From NCBI GenBank assembly GCA_002327225.1, contig DCUN01000163.1, forward strand, positions 1 to 9,035: 9,035 bases of DNA, in the 5' to 3' direction. The DNA is from Desulfobulbaceae bacterium UBA2213. GTDB taxonomy: Bacteria > Desulfobacterota > Desulfobulbia > Desulfobulbales > Desulfocapsaceae. The notes under the pieces are model-generated. The model searched no databases, was not told the DNA's origin, and saw only the letters and a program-made list of their open reading frames with translations. Positions 1-6,901 of the stretch are shown piece after piece. Each line of letters begins with the position of its first letter. The first letter of the stretch is position 1. A program made the translations under genes and the position numbers.

Positions 1-636
1 TTCATCCTGCCCATGTCCCATGACGAGGTGGTGCACGGCAAACGCTCGCTTCTCGACAAAATGCCGGGAGATCTGTGGCAGAAGTTTGCCAATCTGCGCC
101 TGCTCCTGATCACCATGTGGATGCATCCAGGGAAAAAACTGCTCTTTATGGGCAGTGAATTCGGGCAATGGTCGGAATGGTACTGTAAACAGAGCCTGGA
201 TTTTCACCTGCTGAATGAGGATCCACTCCATGCGCAAATGCTGAAATTCGTCGAAGAGTTGAACCGTTTCTATAAGGAAAACCCCAGCCTGTGGCAGCTG
301 GATTTCAGCCCGGATGGATTTCAATGGCTTGATCTGGAAGATCGGCAGAATTCGATTATCTCCTATGTCCGCTATGGCAAAGAGCGTTCCGACCATCTGG
401 TCTGCCTGTTCAACTATACCCCGCAAACCCACTATGACTACAAACTGGGGCTACCCACCGGTAACGAGTATGAAGTGGCATTCTGTTCGGACAACATCAG
501 ATACGGCGGCAGTAACGCCAATGACACCGCCCGTTACCAACCCGTTGCCGAACACTATGCCCAGGCGCCGTTTCATACCCGAATCTCCGTACCACCACTG
601 GCCGGCATAATTTTAAGGCCGGTTTTCACTCCATAG
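1..636 (+). CDS. glgB: 1,4-alpha-glucan branching enzyme, C-terminal part (5' end outside window)
   Basis: This is the last 211 codons of a glycogen branching enzyme, a cytoplasmic GH13 enzyme that cuts alpha-1,4-glucan chains and re-attaches them through alpha-1,6 links. The reading frame is open from base 1, reading FILPMSHDEVVHGK, so the ATG at 13 is an internal methionine. That stretch is the conserved GH13 region IV of branching enzymes; its His-Asp pair belongs to the active site. It is followed by the typical KMPGD, LLFMGSEFGQWSEW and SLDFHLL blocks, then a C-terminal beta-sandwich domain (roughly the last 100 residues) ending in PPLAGIILRP. The catalytic nucleophile and acid/base residues lie upstream of the window. 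The reading frame is intact to the TAG at 634-636. The next gene starts 13 bases downstream, suggesting read-through. The family assignment is very secure. Confidence 0.95.
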   Translation, partial: FILPMSHDEVVHGKRSLLDKMPGDLWQKFANLRLLLITMWMHPGKKLLFMGSEFGQWSEWYCKQSLDFHLLNEDPLHAQMLKFVEELNRFYKENPSLWQLDFSPDGFQWLDLEDRQNSIISYVRYGKERSDHLVCLFNYTPQTHYDYKLGLPTGNEYEVAFCSDNIRYGGSNANDTARYQPVAEHYAQAPFHTRISVPPLAGIILRPVFTP

Positions 637-649
637 GAAAAACCTGAGT

Positions 650-856
650 ATGCCTGCACACACAGCCACTCAACGTCCTGGTGACAAGATGAAAAAGGCC
701 ATCTGTGCCTTTTCTGAACTCATCCAGGAACATCCGGAAAAAAGTCGAATTACCCTGCTACGTCAAGTTGAGCTTCAATTTGACCTCTCACCTAAAGAGT
801 GTGAGTTTCTCAATAACCATCTGGCTGACTGCCAGGAGCGGCAGCAACCTGGCTGA
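650..856 (+). CDS. small conserved-looking hypothetical protein (68 aa, or 55 aa from an internal start)
   Basis: I do not recognise this protein. It is soluble and helical in character, with no signal peptide, membrane segment or metal-binding motif; two cysteines lie in the body (KKAICAF and KECEF) and one near the C-terminus (ADCQ). The region after the second methionine, starting MKKAICAF at base 689, looks more protein-like (amphipathic helices, LLRQVELQFDLSPKECEF) than the first 13 residues, MPAHTATQRPGDK. A GGTG at 680-683 could serve as a weak ribosome site for ATG 689, while ATG 650 has only a poor purine run before it, so the 55-residue form is a real alternative. It sits 13 bases after glgB and 23 bases before the DUF4126 gene on the same strand, which supports it being a genuine operon member. 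The function is unknown. Confidence 0.6.
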   Translation: MPAHTATQRPGDKMKKAICAFSELIQEHPEKSRITLLRQVELQFDLSPKECEFLNNHLADCQERQQPG

Positions 857-879
857 CAAAAATCACAGGAGAAAAAAAG

Positions 880-1545
880 ATGGACGCCTACCAGCAACTG
901 ATCGCCACTATCGCCCTGACCATGGGCGCCTCATGGGCCGCCGGTATCAATCTCTACGCCACCATCGGGGTCCTTGGCTTTCTGGGGTTAAGCGGCAATA
1001 TCGTCCTTCCGGAGCAGTTGCTCGTCCTGCAGAACCCCCTGGTGATCGGCGCCGCAGCCCTGATGTATGTGGTGGAATTTTTTGCCGACAAGACACCTGG
1101 TGTGGATACCGGTTGGGACACTATCCACACCTTTATCCGTATTCCAGCTGGAGTCATGCTGGCAGCCGGGGCTGTGGGCGAGGTCAATCCAGCCATCGTT
1201 ATCGTGGCAGGAATCCTGGGTGGAACTATCTCCGCCACCTCCCATTCTCTGAAGGCAGGTTCAAGGATCATGATCAACACTTCTCCTGAGCCCTTCAGCA
1301 ACTGGACCGCATCCATACTGGAAGACGTGGCGGTTATCGCCGGACTCTGGACAGCCCTCCACTATCCCGTAACCTTTATTGGACTCTTCGTCCTCTTCCT
1401 TCTGCTCGCCACCTGGCTGCTTCCGAAGGTCTGGCGGGGAATAAAAGCGCTTCTTGTCCGCCTGAAACAGTGTTGCACGACTCCAACACCTCCTCCGTCA
1501 CCTGATGATAATCTACCTGTGAAACCGCCATTCAGGGAGTCATGA
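880..1545 (+). CDS. DUF4126 family integral membrane protein
   Basis: A 221-residue hydrophobic protein matching the DUF4126 family, whose function is unknown. Recognisable family features are the N-terminal SWAAGINLYATIGVLG segment (about 18-33), the polar EFFADKTPGVDTGWDTIH block (about 66-83), a glycine-rich membrane stretch with GGTISATSHSLKAGSR (about 114-129), and PEPFSNWTASILED (about 136-149). About four to five membrane segments are visible (near 8-35, 52-68, 88-125 and 150-182). They are followed by a basic patch and a proline-rich tail (TPTPPPSP) that probably faces the cytoplasm. The start is fixed by AGGAG at 867-871, eight bases before the ATG. It follows the small gene at 650-856 by 23 bases and ends 37 bases from the convergent kinase gene. 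The family call is based on motif memory; a role in transport is possible but unproven. Confidence 0.85.
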   Translation: MDAYQQLIATIALTMGASWAAGINLYATIGVLGFLGLSGNIVLPEQLLVLQNPLVIGAAALMYVVEFFADKTPGVDTGWDTIHTFIRIPAGVMLAAGAVGEVNPAIVIVAGILGGTISATSHSLKAGSRIMINTSPEPFSNWTASILEDVAVIAGLWTALHYPVTFIGLFVLFLLLATWLLPKVWRGIKALLVRLKQCCTTPTPPPSPDDNLPVKPPFRES

Positions 1546-1582
1546 ACCACTCCGCTACATGGCAATACCCATCCCGAGACAT

Positions 1583-3475
1583 TCACTCCGCCTTGCAGGG
1601 TAGAGTGACAATAACGCTTGTTCCCGTATTCTCTTCACTCTCAAAGATCATGCTCCCGCCATGTTCCTCGATGATCTTCACCGACATGGCAAGCCCTAAG
1701 CCCGTACCCTCCGGCTTGGTGGTGAAATAGGGATCAAAGATGCGCGGCAGATCCTCTTTGCTCACCCCGCAGCCCGTATCCTTGACCGTAATGATGACAC
1801 TTCCGTTCTGAGCGTCAACCTTGATATCCAATTTCCCGCCATCCTCCATAGCCTGGATTGAATTCAAAAAGAGGTTGAGAAAAACCTGAATCAGCTTATC
1901 CTGATCGACTTGCACCAGCGGCAGATCATCCGCTATATCCATCTCCACCCTCACCCCCACAGACTCAGCATCCATACGGATAAGCGACACTGCTTTCTGC
2001 ACCACCTCTTTGGGGTGGACATTCTCCTTTATCAGCTTCTGGGGACGAGCATAATCGAGCAATTCACAGATACTTCTGTTCAAACGCTCCACTTCCTGTA
2101 CCAGAATGTCAGCCGTCTCCTGCTCGCTGCTCTTCTCATGAAACCGTGATTTGAGCAGAATGGCCAGCCCCTTGATGGAGCTCAACGGATTTCTCAATTC
2201 ATGGGCAACACCGGCCGCCATCTTGCCGAGTGCGGCCATCCTCTCACTCCGACGCAACTCTTCTTCCAGGGATTTCACCTGGCTCAAATCCTGGATCAGA
2301 AGCATGACGCCGGCAGGAGTGCCTTCACTCTCTACAACAGGCAGGCTGTTCAATTGAAGGGTGCGTTTTACCCCATTGGTATCAGGCAGGATGATTTCCT
2401 TTTGCAACGCATCAACAGCTTGCTCATTTCGGCCCTCAGCAAGGCTTGCTGCCCCGTCGGTACTCCTTTTGGTATGTAAAGAACGCCCAAGAGTCAAGGC
2501 CAGAGCCAGTTCCGGTGCCAGAACATTCTCAGGGGAAGCACCCACGACCTCGTTCTCAACCACTGAAGCCATCTTCTCAGCAAACTGATTGCAGAGAATA
2601 ATCTTTCCTTCGCTATCGGTGACAATCAACCCCACTGGCAGAGATGAAATGAGGATATCCCGAAAGGCTTTTATCCGGCTCAGTCTGCTCTGTGAGCCTT
2701 TCAGCCCTTCAAGGGTCAACAGTGACAGCCAACCGCCAATTCCAACCAACAAAAGGACAACAGAAAGAATAACAATCTGCAGAAGCTGCTGCCTGACTGC
2801 CTTGTTCAATTGCGCCAGATCAAGTTCCACCAGAATAATATATTTCTGCTGATTCACCCGCTCCAGCTCATCAGTCCATTCTGGAGGGCAAAAGGGATGT
2901 TTCATCATCCATCCCCTGTTTTCGCCACCGCGATTTAACCTATTAAAGAGCGGTCTCTGCTGCTCCATTTGTTTTTTACCAATGGGGACAAAAAGAGCTG
3001 CAACCTGAAAGGCTGTGGAGCTGTCAGAGCCACCGACACGATAACGGAACCTTCCCAGATCATGTATTCCCTGGCTGATCGAGCCAATAAAGGTAAGAGT
3101 CTCTTTGTCTACGCGTGTACCTACCTCTTCGGATTTAGAACTGGCAAGTACATTTCCTGACCCGTCAACCAGTGCCAGGAAATGTACCCCCGGATGCTCA
3201 GCGGCATACTCCAGGATATCCTGAATATGCTCAGGCCATTGCCAGACAGACGTCATGCCTTTCCTTGCTTCATCAAGAAATGAGGCCCTGGCACCGGAGG
3301 TCACAAAGCGGATAAGGGTCGTCCCGCGTTCAAGCAAGACCTCCGTCATCAAGCTTTTTTCCCGACGGTAATTACTGACGGCAAACACTCCGATAATCAT
3401 GGCCAAAAGGGCACAGGCTGCAGCAAGCACCCACGGTGAGACCAGGGCCAAACGCTGTCCTTTCATACCTCGCAT
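1583..3475 (-). CDS. membrane sensor histidine kinase, ZraS/HydH-like (NtrC-class)
   Basis: A 630-residue two-component sensor kinase. Visible in order: a short basic N-terminus, a membrane helix (about 15-33), an extracytoplasmic sensor region (about 34-230) of the ZraS/HydH kind (GVHFLALVDGSGNVLASS near 96-113), and a second helix (about 231-254). Then come a linker, a PAS domain (about 268-400; SLPVGLIVTDSEGKIILCN), a HisKA domain with the phospho-accepting His425 in VAHELRNPLSS, and an HATPase_c domain with N-box NLFLNSIQAM (Asn534, Asn538), G1 DTGCG (566-570) and G2 GTGLGL (590-595). All key catalytic residues are present. Such kinases usually phosphorylate sigma-54 enhancer-binding regulators, but none lies beside this gene. 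It overlaps the preceding gene's stop codon by 13 bases, so translation is probably coupled. The first ATG is preferred because GGAG lies five bases before it. The signal sensed is unknown. Confidence 0.93.
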   Translation of the reverse strand: MRGMKGQRLALVSPWVLAAACALLAMIIGVFAVSNYRREKSLMTEVLLERGTTLIRFVTSGARASFLDEARKGMTSVWQWPEHIQDILEYAAEHPGVHFLALVDGSGNVLASSKSEEVGTRVDKETLTFIGSISQGIHDLGRFRYRVGGSDSSTAFQVAALFVPIGKKQMEQQRPLFNRLNRGGENRGWMMKHPFCPPEWTDELERVNQQKYIILVELDLAQLNKAVRQQLLQIVILSVVLLLVGIGGWLSLLTLEGLKGSQSRLSRIKAFRDILISSLPVGLIVTDSEGKIILCNQFAEKMASVVENEVVGASPENVLAPELALALTLGRSLHTKRSTDGAASLAEGRNEQAVDALQKEIILPDTNGVKRTLQLNSLPVVESEGTPAGVMLLIQDLSQVKSLEEELRRSERMAALGKMAAGVAHELRNPLSSIKGLAILLKSRFHEKSSEQETADILVQEVERLNRSICELLDYARPQKLIKENVHPKEVVQKAVSLIRMDAESVGVRVEMDIADDLPLVQVDQDKLIQVFLNLFLNSIQAMEDGGKLDIKVDAQNGSVIITVKDTGCGVSKEDLPRIFDPYFTTKPEGTGLGLAMSVKIIEEHGGSMIFESEENTGTSVIVTLPCKAE

Positions 3476-5169
3476 CGTCGCTCCACAGGTGGGTTGAGAA
3501 TTTTTTGAACCAGTACCTTGGTGATAAGATAGGTTGGAACGATACCCTCACTCCCCAAGGAGCCAGCGGCGAGAGTCTGGCCGCCACGAAGGGGATTATC
3601 AGAGGCATAGTACGCATACCGAACTCTTACCAGGGTGGAGATATGTCCTTGAATGACTGCCGCATTAATGGCCCGCTGATAATGGCCCCCCTCCATCTCA
3701 AGCCCTACCGCCTTCCAGCTGGAGCTGTAAAAACGCTCCAGGACATCACGATTCTGCAGGGAGGTGCCAAGTACCGTCACCATCGGCCCTACATACACAT
3801 CCGCCTTCTCTTCAAAGTCCTCGACCCTCAAGTCATTAACCACGATATAGTTGTGCGGAGTTCCCTCCATAACATGGGCCGTGGCCAGCATGATATCCCC
3901 CTTTATACCGGGAAGGATACCCGCTTTCCCCATTATAGAAATGGATTCAATACGAAAGGTTATCGTGTTTTCCTCAAAATGACAGGGGCAGAGGAGTTCG
4001 TCCATAACCTCAAAGGCCTGAGTACCAAAGGCATAATCCATGACCACGATCACCGGCCTCTCTTTCTGGATATACGCCGGATCAATGGACAGATCAGGGT
4101 GAAAAAAATCACTCTTGATCTCCGCCACATCAATCACCATGACATCAATACTCGATCCTGAACGATCAGAAAGGAAAGAAAATCCATAGTTCTGAGCAAA
4201 GGATCCCACCTCTGCATCTTTCCCTTTCAGGGCCGGAATCATATCGTAGAGACTGGCCGGGACACTTTCTCCTCTTTCTTTCAATGTGCCGGCACCATAA
4301 AGGATATTTTTTACAGAATGCATATTGGCGCTGACGATATGAAGGGGCCGCTCATGAAGGCCCCGCTGATGCAGATGTTCCTTCACCGCCTGGGCCCAGG
4401 CGGTGGCATATTTGTGATGGCCGATCATCTCCTGCAGGGAGGGGGTGAAATAAATGGTCAGCTGCTCATCAATTGATTTATGTTCACTGATAATACGTTC
4501 GCCCATCTCATAGATAATGGAGAACAAGCCATTATTATAGCGCTGACCCCGATGGGCTCTGTTCATATTTTCATAGCTTGACCGTGTCTCCTGATAGGTG
4601 CGGCCGAGGATGATCGACAGATTCCAGATGGCCTGATCCAGGACTGCACCCTCAAGCACCAGTTCACCACGCGCGGCCTTGCCCAGATCATGCCATTCGG
4701 AACAGGTTCCTCCTTCCTTGTCACAGATCTGCTGCTGGATCTTCTGGGCCTCGATATTCAAAAAGGTGATATGGGTCAGGATGTCATAAATTTCGGACAA
4801 TCCTTTCGTGATGACAAAACAGATCTCTTTTTCCGAGACCACATAGGAGAGACGGCGGCGTTTCAGCGGCACGACCTCTTCAAAGGAGGTATTTTGAAAA
4901 TCCTCGTGGCCGGTGAGGATGATCCTGTTGCATTTTTCTATCCCCTTTGGCAGTCGATCTATCACATACTCGAGTCCCTGAAGTTCCATAACACGAGGAT
5001 CACTCATGGAGCCATAGATCTCAGGAGAAAACTGCTTTAATGATTCCGCAAGTTTTTCCCCGGATTTGCCCGAGGGCTTATAATAGCCGCGCAGAGTCAG
5101 GGCATCGGCCAGGGTTTGAAAGGTGCGAATGGCAAGGCGGGCCTTTTGTGATTTTGTAAGATCCTGCAT
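3463..5169 (-). CDS. conserved protein with nucleosidase/phosphorylase-like C-terminal half (DUF6909-like)
   Basis: A 568-residue soluble protein, probably cytoplasmic, with no signal peptide or membrane helix. The N-terminal block RGYYKPSGKSGEKL...FSPEIYGSM (about 27-55) recalls the family I know as DUF6909; that label is from memory and should be checked. The middle is largely helical (about 100-300). The C-terminal half resembles the PNP/UDP-phosphorylase/nucleosidase fold: a beta strand followed by YAFGTQAFEVMDELL (379-393), SIMGKAGILPGIKGDIML (411-428), GPMVTVLGTSLQ (461-472), GLEMEG (489-494) and YYASDNPL (520-527). The last two look like the glutamate-containing MEG motif and the active-site Asp motif of nucleosidases. 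That suggests, without proving it, action on a nucleoside or nucleotide. AGGAG at 5176-5180, six bases upstream, sets the start. It is first in an apparent operon with the sensor kinase, whose start codon lies within its 3' end. Confidence 0.8.
   Translation of the reverse strand: MQDLTKSQKARLAIRTFQTLADALTLRGYYKPSGKSGEKLAESLKQFSPEIYGSMSDPRVMELQGLEYVIDRLPKGIEKCNRIILTGHEDFQNTSFEEVVPLKRRRLSYVVSEKEICFVITKGLSEIYDILTHITFLNIEAQKIQQQICDKEGGTCSEWHDLGKAARGELVLEGAVLDQAIWNLSIILGRTYQETRSSYENMNRAHRGQRYNNGLFSIIYEMGERIISEHKSIDEQLTIYFTPSLQEMIGHHKYATAWAQAVKEHLHQRGLHERPLHIVSANMHSVKNILYGAGTLKERGESVPASLYDMIPALKGKDAEVGSFAQNYGFSFLSDRSGSSIDVMVIDVAEIKSDFFHPDLSIDPAYIQKERPVIVVMDYAFGTQAFEVMDELLCPCHFEENTITFRIESISIMGKAGILPGIKGDIMLATAHVMEGTPHNYIVVNDLRVEDFEEKADVYVGPMVTVLGTSLQNRDVLERFYSSSWKAVGLEMEGGHYQRAINAAVIQGHISTLVRVRYAYYASDNPLRGGQTLAAGSLGSEGIVPTYLITKVLVQKILNPPVERRCEV
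3481..3484 (-). promoter_or_regulatory. ribosome binding site deciding the kinase start
   Basis: On the - strand this reads GGAG, five bases before the ATG at 3475. A second in-frame ATG at 3466 would give an ATGA overlap with the upstream stop codon, but its only purine run (GAGG) lies one base away, too close to work well. The site lies inside the last codons of the nucleosidase-like gene. Confidence 0.55.
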
Positions 5170-5200
5170 GACAAGCTCCTCTTTTTGTTGAGAGAGAATC

Positions 5201-5245
5201 CTGATAAGGGGAAAACAATAAAAAAAAATACTATACCCCTATCAG
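5201..5245. repeat. inverted repeat in the leader/promoter of the nucleosidase-like gene
   Basis: CTGATAAGGGG at 5201-5211 is mirrored by CCCCTATCAG at 5236-5245. This is a ten-base-pair match with one bulged A and a 24-base, very A-rich spacer between the arms. The right arm falls between the -35 and -10 boxes of the candidate promoter and the left arm falls in the expected early transcript. That arrangement fits an operator bound by a dimeric regulator or by two dimers, or a leader hairpin if transcription starts upstream of it. It is not followed by a T tract on the - strand in a way that would make a terminator. Confidence 0.5.
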
Positions 5246-5259
5246 CTTTGAAGAAGCAA
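5230..5259 (-). promoter_or_regulatory. candidate sigma-70-type promoter for the nucleosidase-like/kinase operon
   Basis: Read on the - strand: TTGCTT (5254-5259), an 18-base spacer, then TATAGT (5230-5235). The start of transcription would be near 5222-5224, giving a leader of about 50 bases before the ATG at 5169. The spacer contains one arm of the inverted repeat at 5201-5245, so a protein bound there would compete with RNA polymerase. Assigned by eye only. Confidence 0.4.
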
Positions 5260-5339
5260 GTAGAGAGCTGTGCCTGATGCCGGAAAATGCGGAGTCGCAA
5301 TGAGTCAGGAAAAAGAGAGGAAAAACTGCGGGGAAGGAC

Positions 5340-5388
5340 AAAAAAATCGTTGAGTTTTCCTGAACGCTTTCAGGAAAACTCAACGATT
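5340..5388 (-). terminator. intrinsic terminator of the cold-shock gene
   Basis: A perfect 19-base-pair stem (arms 5345-5363 and 5370-5388, six-base loop 5364-5369). On the - strand it is followed by a run of seven T (A run 5340-5346 on the + strand, partly shared with the stem base). It begins 14 bases after the csp stop codon, so it ends that transcript and insulates the operon further left. The + strand side has no T tract, so it is one-directional. The stem is unusually long but only modestly G+C-rich. Confidence 0.9.
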
Positions 5389-5402
5389 CCAACTGTATCA
5401 AA

Positions 5403-5603
5403 TCAGATCTTACGCACGTTGGCAGCAGCAGGTCCTTTAGGGCCTTCTGAAATTTCAAACTGAACCCTGTCGCCTTCGTTCAAGGTCTTAAAGCCTTCGG
5501 AAGCAATTGCAGAGTAGTGTACGAAAACATCTTTACCACCATCTTGCTCAATAAAACCAAAACCTTTGGACTCATTAAACCACTTTACTGTGCCTTCTAG
5601 CAT
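5403..5603 (-). CDS. cold-shock protein (CspA family)
   Basis: A 66-residue single cold-shock domain protein, the usual family length. The two RNA-binding motifs are clear: RNP1 KGFGFIEQ (about 13-20) and RNP2 VFVHYSAI (about 27-34), after the typical start GTVKWFNESKGF. The C-terminus QFEISEGPKGPAAANVRKI is also standard. Such proteins bind single-stranded RNA or DNA with low specificity and act as RNA chaperones or antiterminators; some are cold-induced and others constitutive, and the sequence does not say which this is. AAAAGG at 5609-5614 provides a ribosome site, with a further AGGAG at 5616-5620. It is a single-gene transcript with its own terminator and a leader of about 75 bases if the promoter proposed at 5685-5724 is right. 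The paralogue (cspA, cspC and so on) cannot be assigned. Confidence 0.96.
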   Translation of the reverse strand: MLEGTVKWFNESKGFGFIEQDGGKDVFVHYSAIASEGFKTLNEGDRVQFEISEGPKGPAAANVRKI

Positions 5604-5684
5604 AATACCTTTTCACTCCTAATAATGTATATCAAACTACTCTTGTGCTGTGCAGCAATTAAAACCAACAAAAAGCAAGACCCA

Positions 5685-5724
5685 CATAATGAAATATGTT
5701 TTTATATGGTCAAACCACTGTCAA
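5685..5724 (-). promoter_or_regulatory. candidate promoter region of the cold-shock gene
   Basis: On the - strand there are two -35-like boxes in tandem: a perfect TTGACA at 5719-5724 and TTGACC at 5708-5713. From TTGACC, a 16- or 17-base spacer leads to CATTAT (5686-5691) or ATTATG (5685-5690) as the -10 box. From TTGACA the properly spaced hexamers are poorer. The predicted start near 5678 gives a leader of about 75 bases. Its 5647-5656 segment contains a short GCTG/CAGC dyad. Confidence 0.4.
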
Positions 5725-5831
5725 GTTAAAACACCACACGATTAATACGTTATTTTTTTATATCAAATCACATCTTGAAAAACCAGAAAAAAATAACAAT
5801 ATTTATCACAACGAGGACAGACACCAGCTAG

Positions 5832-5860
5832 TTGACAACGACTGACAGCCTTCTTTTTAT
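5832..5860 (+). promoter_or_regulatory. possible promoter for the CheR-kinase-regulator operon
   Basis: TTGACA at 5832-5837, a 17-base spacer, then TTTTAT at 5855-5860, which is a weak -10 box. A second possible -10, TATAGT at 5906-5911, has no good -35 at the right distance. Start sites from either would leave leaders of about 60-115 bases. Weak evidence, by eye only. Confidence 0.25.
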
Positions 5861-5881
5861 TTTTTTGTTATTTTTGTTTTT

Positions 5882-5900
5882 TGGTAACTTTGTGATACCA
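5882..5900. repeat. imperfect dyad TGGTAAC/GTGATACCA upstream of CheR
   Basis: TGGTAAC (5882-5888) faces GTGATACCA (5892-5900) across a TTT centre. The arms match over seven base pairs with two bases bulged in the right arm. It could be an operator, since it lies upstream of the CheR gene and next to the TATAGT box at 5906-5911, but dyads this short also arise by chance. Confidence 0.2.
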
Positions 5901-5979
5901 TCATTTATAGTTTGGTTCTTTTTCGTCCCATTTTTTCTGGTGCCCCTGCATGTAATTTTTTGAATTTACAGGAAATTTT

Positions 5980-6900
5980 ATGGAACAGCAAGGATCTGTC
6001 AGCGGTATAGCCGTCACGTGTTCACCACGAAGTTCCAGCATGGACAATGGTCTGGTCGGCAAAAGTTCGCTCGCCGGTCGCGGCGCGGACGATCTCGCCC
6101 ATCTTCTGGACTATGTAAAAGATGGGCGGGGGCTTGATTTCAATGGCTACCAGCCCGATGCCCTCAGCAGACGGCTGGCGCTGCGGCTGGCCGCCCTGAA
6201 CCTCCCGGATTACCAGGCGTATCGCCATTACCTCACAGAAAACGACCAGGAAATCGACGCCCTGATCGACGCCCTCAGCCTCAAGGTGAGCCGGTTCTTC
6301 AGAAATCCCTTTGTCTTTGAGGCGCTCGCTGCCTTTCTTCTGCCAAGGTTGATCGCTGCCGCGGGCTCCGAGCCGATCCGGGTCTGGTGCGCGGGCTGCG
6401 CCACGGGCGAGGAACCCTACTCCCTGGCCATTCTCTTCCGGGAACTGCTGGCCCATCATCCGGCCGCCCCGCCGCTCTTCATCCTGGCCACCGATATCGA
6501 CGAGCAGGCGTTCCAGGCAGCGCGGGCGGCGCTGTACCCGGAAGAGGCCATGATCGAGGTGAAGAAGGGGCTGCTTGACCGCTACTTCAGCCTGGAGCGC
6601 GGCCGCTACCGCTTGGCCGACGAGATCAAAAAGATGGTGACCTTTGCCCGCCACGATGTGACGGCGCCCATCCCCCCCGCCATTGGGGTATTCTCCGGCT
6701 ATCACCTCATCCTCTGCCGCAATATCCAGATCTATTTTAACCGCCATATCCAGCGGCGGACCATGGCCACCCTTTCCGGCTGTCTTCTCAAGGGCGGCGC
6801 CCTGATCCTGGGCGAGGCCGAGACCCCGCCGGAAGATCTCCCCGGCCCCAGGCTTGTGGAGATGCTGCCCCGCTCTAAAATCTTCATCAAGGAGGACTGA
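5980..6900 (+). CDS. cheR: CheR-type SAM-dependent protein-glutamate methyltransferase
   Basis: A 306-residue cytoplasmic enzyme of the CheR family, which transfers methyl groups from S-adenosylmethionine to glutamates of chemoreceptors or related signalling proteins. A non-conserved N-terminus (1-35) precedes the helical CheR N domain (about 38-115; GLDFNGYQPDALSRRL, then LSLKVSRFFRNP in place of the classical TNETYFFRE-type sequence). The Rossmann domain has the SAM motif VWCAGCATGEEPYSLA (135-150), ATDID (170-174), and LILCRNIQIYFN (243-254). The wording is closer to CheR versions found in CheB-CheR fusions and non-chemotaxis clusters than to E. coli CheR. The start has AGGAA at 5970-5974; ATG 6040 (residue 21) is an alternative but lacks a ribosome site. 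Only one base separates its stop from the kinase ATG. No chemoreceptor, CheB, CheA or CheW is visible here, so its substrate is unknown. Confidence 0.9.
   Translation: MEQQGSVSGIAVTCSPRSSSMDNGLVGKSSLAGRGADDLAHLLDYVKDGRGLDFNGYQPDALSRRLALRLAALNLPDYQAYRHYLTENDQEIDALIDALSLKVSRFFRNPFVFEALAAFLLPRLIAAAGSEPIRVWCAGCATGEEPYSLAILFRELLAHHPAAPPLFILATDIDEQAFQAARAALYPEEAMIEVKKGLLDRYFSLERGRYRLADEIKKMVTFARHDVTAPIPPAIGVFSGYHLILCRNIQIYFNRHIQRRTMATLSGCLLKGGALILGEAETPPEDLPGPRLVEMLPRSKIFIKED
6889..6895 (+). promoter_or_regulatory. strong ribosome binding site deciding the second kinase's start
   Basis: AAGGAGG six bases before the ATG at 6902, inside the last codons of the CheR gene. It sets the kinase start at MLQRLIQRL rather than at the in-frame ATG at 6854, whose product would open with an atypical stretch encoded by overlapping CheR codons. 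Confidence 0.85.
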
Positions 6901-6901
6901 G

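Larger units (their letters stand above)
5604..5979. other. AT-rich divergent intergenic region between csp and cheR
   Basis: These 376 bases hold no credible coding sequence. The left part (5604-5724) carries the leader and promoter of csp. The centre (about 5725-5830) is A-rich with no motif I can name. The right part has a perfect TTGACA at 5832-5837, a long T-rich tract (about 5851-5883), an imperfect dyad at 5882-5900, and the ribosome site AGGAA (5970-5974) for the CheR gene. No RNA gene, attachment site or repeat array was seen. Confidence 0.6.

Noticed and set aside
602..626. Hairpin CCGGC/GCCGG followed by TTTT at the end of glgB
   Set aside because: Only five strong base pairs, it lies inside the coding sequence before the stop, and closely spaced genes follow, so a real terminator is unlikely.
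705..1289. A 194-codon open frame on the + strand overlapping the small gene and DUF4126 gene
   Set aside because: It is an out-of-frame shadow; the DUF4126 frame has the better ribosome site and family motifs.
1546..1600. Possible bidirectional terminator between the convergent DUF4126 and kinase genes
   Set aside because: The 37-base gap has no convincing stem with a T tract on either strand; a CACTC/GAGTG pair nearby is only five base pairs and lies inside the kinase gene.
3436..4161. A 241-codon open frame on the + strand
   Set aside because: It is antisense to the nucleosidase-like gene, has no ribosome site I trust and no recognisable domain.
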